Part shown: positions 5,718-7,003 of the stretch, one piece after another
Position numbering within the stretch: position 1 is the stretch's first letter
Layout: the number at the start of each line of letters is the position of its first letter
Assembly: GCA_003096255.1 (NCBI GenBank)
Contig: PIXS01000092.1
Span: 1 to 7,003, forward strand
DNA from: Candidatus Bathyarchaeum sp.
GTDB taxonomy: Archaea; Thermoproteota; Bathyarchaeia; Bathyarchaeales; Bathyarchaeaceae
DNA: 7,003 nt
Direction: 5' to 3'
Made by a program: the position numbers and the translations under genes
Notes under the pieces: model-generated
Databases searched by the model: none
What the model was told of the DNA's origin: nothing
The model's input: only the letters and a program-made list of their open reading frames with translations

Positions 5718-6605
5718 TTGAAGATTGGAACAGTAATCTACGAACCCACAATCGTTGACGGCTTCGACATGAACGTTTACTACTCAAAACGTGTCGACGG
5801 TGTGCTGGGAAAACCTGCAAAGGCAATGTACAACGACATCACCTGCTTCGTTGACGCAAAAGCAATACGAGAAAACCCTGACTTGGTAGCTGTTTCCCCA
5901 AAAGGTACAGCAACAAGAACAAACAAAGCCTACACGCTGCCATGGGATTTTGTGTGCCCAACCAACCCCGAATACCGCGCCCACGTTCTAGACTTCATCA
6001 AAGAAACCGCAAAAACGGACGTAGAAGGCGTAACCCTGAACCTCTTCCATTTTCCTGAAGAAGGCTTCTGCACCTGCCCCCGTTGTCAACGATTACATGA
6101 AGAAAGTGGGTTAGATTGGCTGGATTGGAGAGCAGAAACTGTCACAGACTTTCTTAGGCAAGCTAGAAAACTCGTTTCCCAGCGTTTTGGTATCGAAATT
6201 TGGCCTGACCCTGTGTTAGCTAAGGAACGGTTCGGTTTAGATTTTGATGCAATCGCAGATTACGTGGACTTTTTTCATGTTCCTCTTTCTGCCCACGACT
6301 ATGTAACCCTCTATTGGGTGGACACTTTAACGCAAGACTTCGTGAAGATGCTAAAGAAGCCAGTTTTCATCGAGTTAAGCGCCGAAATCCCAAAGCCAGT
6401 TGAAACCAAAGCCATGCTACGGGCAGTCGCCTACCTTTCACGCCACAACCTAGAAGCAATTCTTCTTCTGGTACACGACTCAGAACGAGCTAAAGACATA
6501 GCCCGAACAGCAGTCAATGACGCTAATTACAGGGGCTGGCTCGAAAAGTTCGGTTTCGAAAACATGAACAAAATCATTGACAAGTGGGAAAAAATCTACG
6601 GCTAA
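5718..6605 (+). CDS. Paralog C: divergent TIM-barrel, glycoside-hydrolase-like protein with CxCxxC metal site
   Basis: Function unrecognised. The protein has 295 residues from a TTG start at 5718, preceded by GAGGT (5705-5709) with an eight-base gap; the N-terminus MKIGTVIYEPTIVDGFD aligns with paralog B without gaps. It keeps Cys80 (LPWDFVC) and the cluster FCTCPRC (117-123), SGLDW (130-134), PDP (163-165) and RFGLDF (171-176). It has lost others: the ADH after the conserved His is PEE (113-115), FGDN is FVDA (44-47), YATxWY is YVTLYW (195-200) and GPGDDP is replaced by SAEIPK (221-226). The metal site thus seems kept while part of the putative active-site face has changed, suggesting a different ligand or a non-catalytic role. 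It is transcribed away from the ferredoxin gene, and its stop overlaps that of the nitrilase-family gene. Confidence 0.8.
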   Translation: MKIGTVIYEPTIVDGFDMNVYYSKRVDGVLGKPAKAMYNDITCFVDAKAIRENPDLVAVSPKGTATRTNKAYTLPWDFVCPTNPEYRAHVLDFIKETAKTDVEGVTLNLFHFPEEGFCTCPRCQRLHEESGLDWLDWRAETVTDFLRQARKLVSQRFGIEIWPDPVLAKERFGLDFDAIADYVDFFHVPLSAHDYVTLYWVDTLTQDFVKMLKKPVFIELSAEIPKPVETKAMLRAVAYLSRHNLEAILLLVHDSERAKDIARTAVNDANYRGWLEKFGFENMNKIIDKWEKIYG

Positions 6606-7003
6606 GTTGATGCCCGAAGCTTTCTCAATCTGGCTATGTCCAAGTCCGCAGAAATAATCTTAGTGTTCATTTCATCCTTTGCTTGATTTACGATTCCCCA
6701 TGGAGAAATTATTGCGCTGTTTCCACCTCTGGAATTTGAGCGCGTATTGCCGTTTTTGAGAATGAATACTTTGTGTTCTTTTGCTCTCTTTTCGGTGAGA
6801 GGATGACCCTTTACGGGTGGATGAGTACGGGATGCCGACACTGGCAAAAAGATCGCTTCAGCGCCTAGAGACGCCAGCTTTCTGACAGTTCTTGGATAAA
6901 AGACGTCAGCGCATATCAGGATTCCAACCTTACAATACTCGGTTTCAAAGACTCTATAGGTGCTTCCTACATGCAATCCCACCTGTTGTTCCCAAATTGT
7001 GCG
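6602..7003 (-). CDS. Carbon-nitrogen hydrolase (nitrilase superfamily), C-terminal part (5' end outside window)
   Basis: The frame stays open to the window edge, giving the last 133 residues; the GTG at 6982 is internal and not the start. The catalytic Cys lies in VGILICADVFYPR (codon 6911-6913), followed by LASLGAEAIFLPVSAS and GGNSAIISPWGIV, in the usual nitrilase order. The catalytic Lys and first Glu of the Glu-Lys-Cys triad lie upstream of the window. These soluble enzymes hydrolyse amides, nitriles or carbamoyl compounds; the substrate cannot be told. The protein ends soon after the DLDIARLRKLR strand-helix and lacks the P-x-x-x-D/R-R-x-x-x-Y tail of many relatives, a slightly short end. 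Its TAG overlaps the TAA of paralog C on the other strand. Confidence 0.88.
   Translation of the reverse strand, partial: RTIWEQQVGLHVGSTYRVFETEYCKVGILICADVFYPRTVRKLASLGAEAIFLPVSASRTHPPVKGHPLTEKRAKEHKVFILKNGNTRSNSRGGNSAIISPWGIVNQAKDEMNTKIISADLDIARLRKLRAST

Noticed and set aside
6980..6982. GTG as the start of the nitrilase-family gene
   Set aside because: The frame stays open and homologous (WEQQVG) up to the window edge, and the catalytic Lys and Glu would be missing; the gene continues outside.
1..7003. CRISPR array, tRNA or rRNA gene, insertion sequence, or in-frame amber (pyrrolysine) codon
   Set aside because: No regularly spaced repeats, cloverleaf-like segment, transposase or terminal inverted repeats were seen. 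The recognised frames are intact without readthrough.

Overview
The window looks archaeal, most likely from an uncultured, non-halophilic, moderate-GC lineage of the Bathyarchaeia type. Lineage is inferred from gene content and signals, not from a marker gene. The evidence is an MtrH-family methyltransferase that works with tetrahydromethanopterin (H4MPT), a CbiZ cobamide-salvage enzyme carrying a CobZ-like tail, a DUF1616 membrane protein, archaeal TATA-like promoters about 46 to 51 bases upstream of start codons, GAGG/GGTG Shine-Dalgarno sites, two TTG starts and hairpin plus T-tract terminators. No mcr or other methanogenesis marker lies in the window.

Left part (1-1885, + strand): the 3' end of a corrinoid (B12-binding) protein gene is followed 45 bp later by a complete mtrH-like gene and a good terminator. 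This is the usual arrangement for methyl transfer from a corrinoid protein to H4MPT. Next comes a separate gene for a four-helix DUF1616 membrane protein with an N-terminal winged-helix-like segment.

Central and right part (1995-6605): three paralogous proteins of about 300 residues (called A, B and C here) surround two other genes. On the minus strand the transcription order is a small dicluster ferredoxin, cbiZ, paralog B, paralog A. Paralog C is divergent from the ferredoxin on the + strand. The paralogs look like cytoplasmic TIM-barrel, glycoside-hydrolase-like proteins. Each has a conserved Cys at residue 80 and a C-x-C-x2-C cluster near residue 120, resembling the zinc site of GH42 beta-galactosidases, but the usual catalytic Glu ahead of the cluster is not apparent. 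Their function is unknown.

Right edge (6602-7003, minus strand): the 3' part of a nitrilase-superfamily (carbon-nitrogen hydrolase) gene, whose stop codon overlaps that of paralog C tail to tail.

As a whole the region combines corrinoid-dependent methyl transfer, cobamide scavenging and a small redox protein with an uncharacterised family of GH-like paralogs. The most interesting possibility is that these paralogs belong to a corrinoid or methyl-group utilisation system, for example handling methylated glycosides or a cobamide-related ligand. That rests only on gene neighbourhood.
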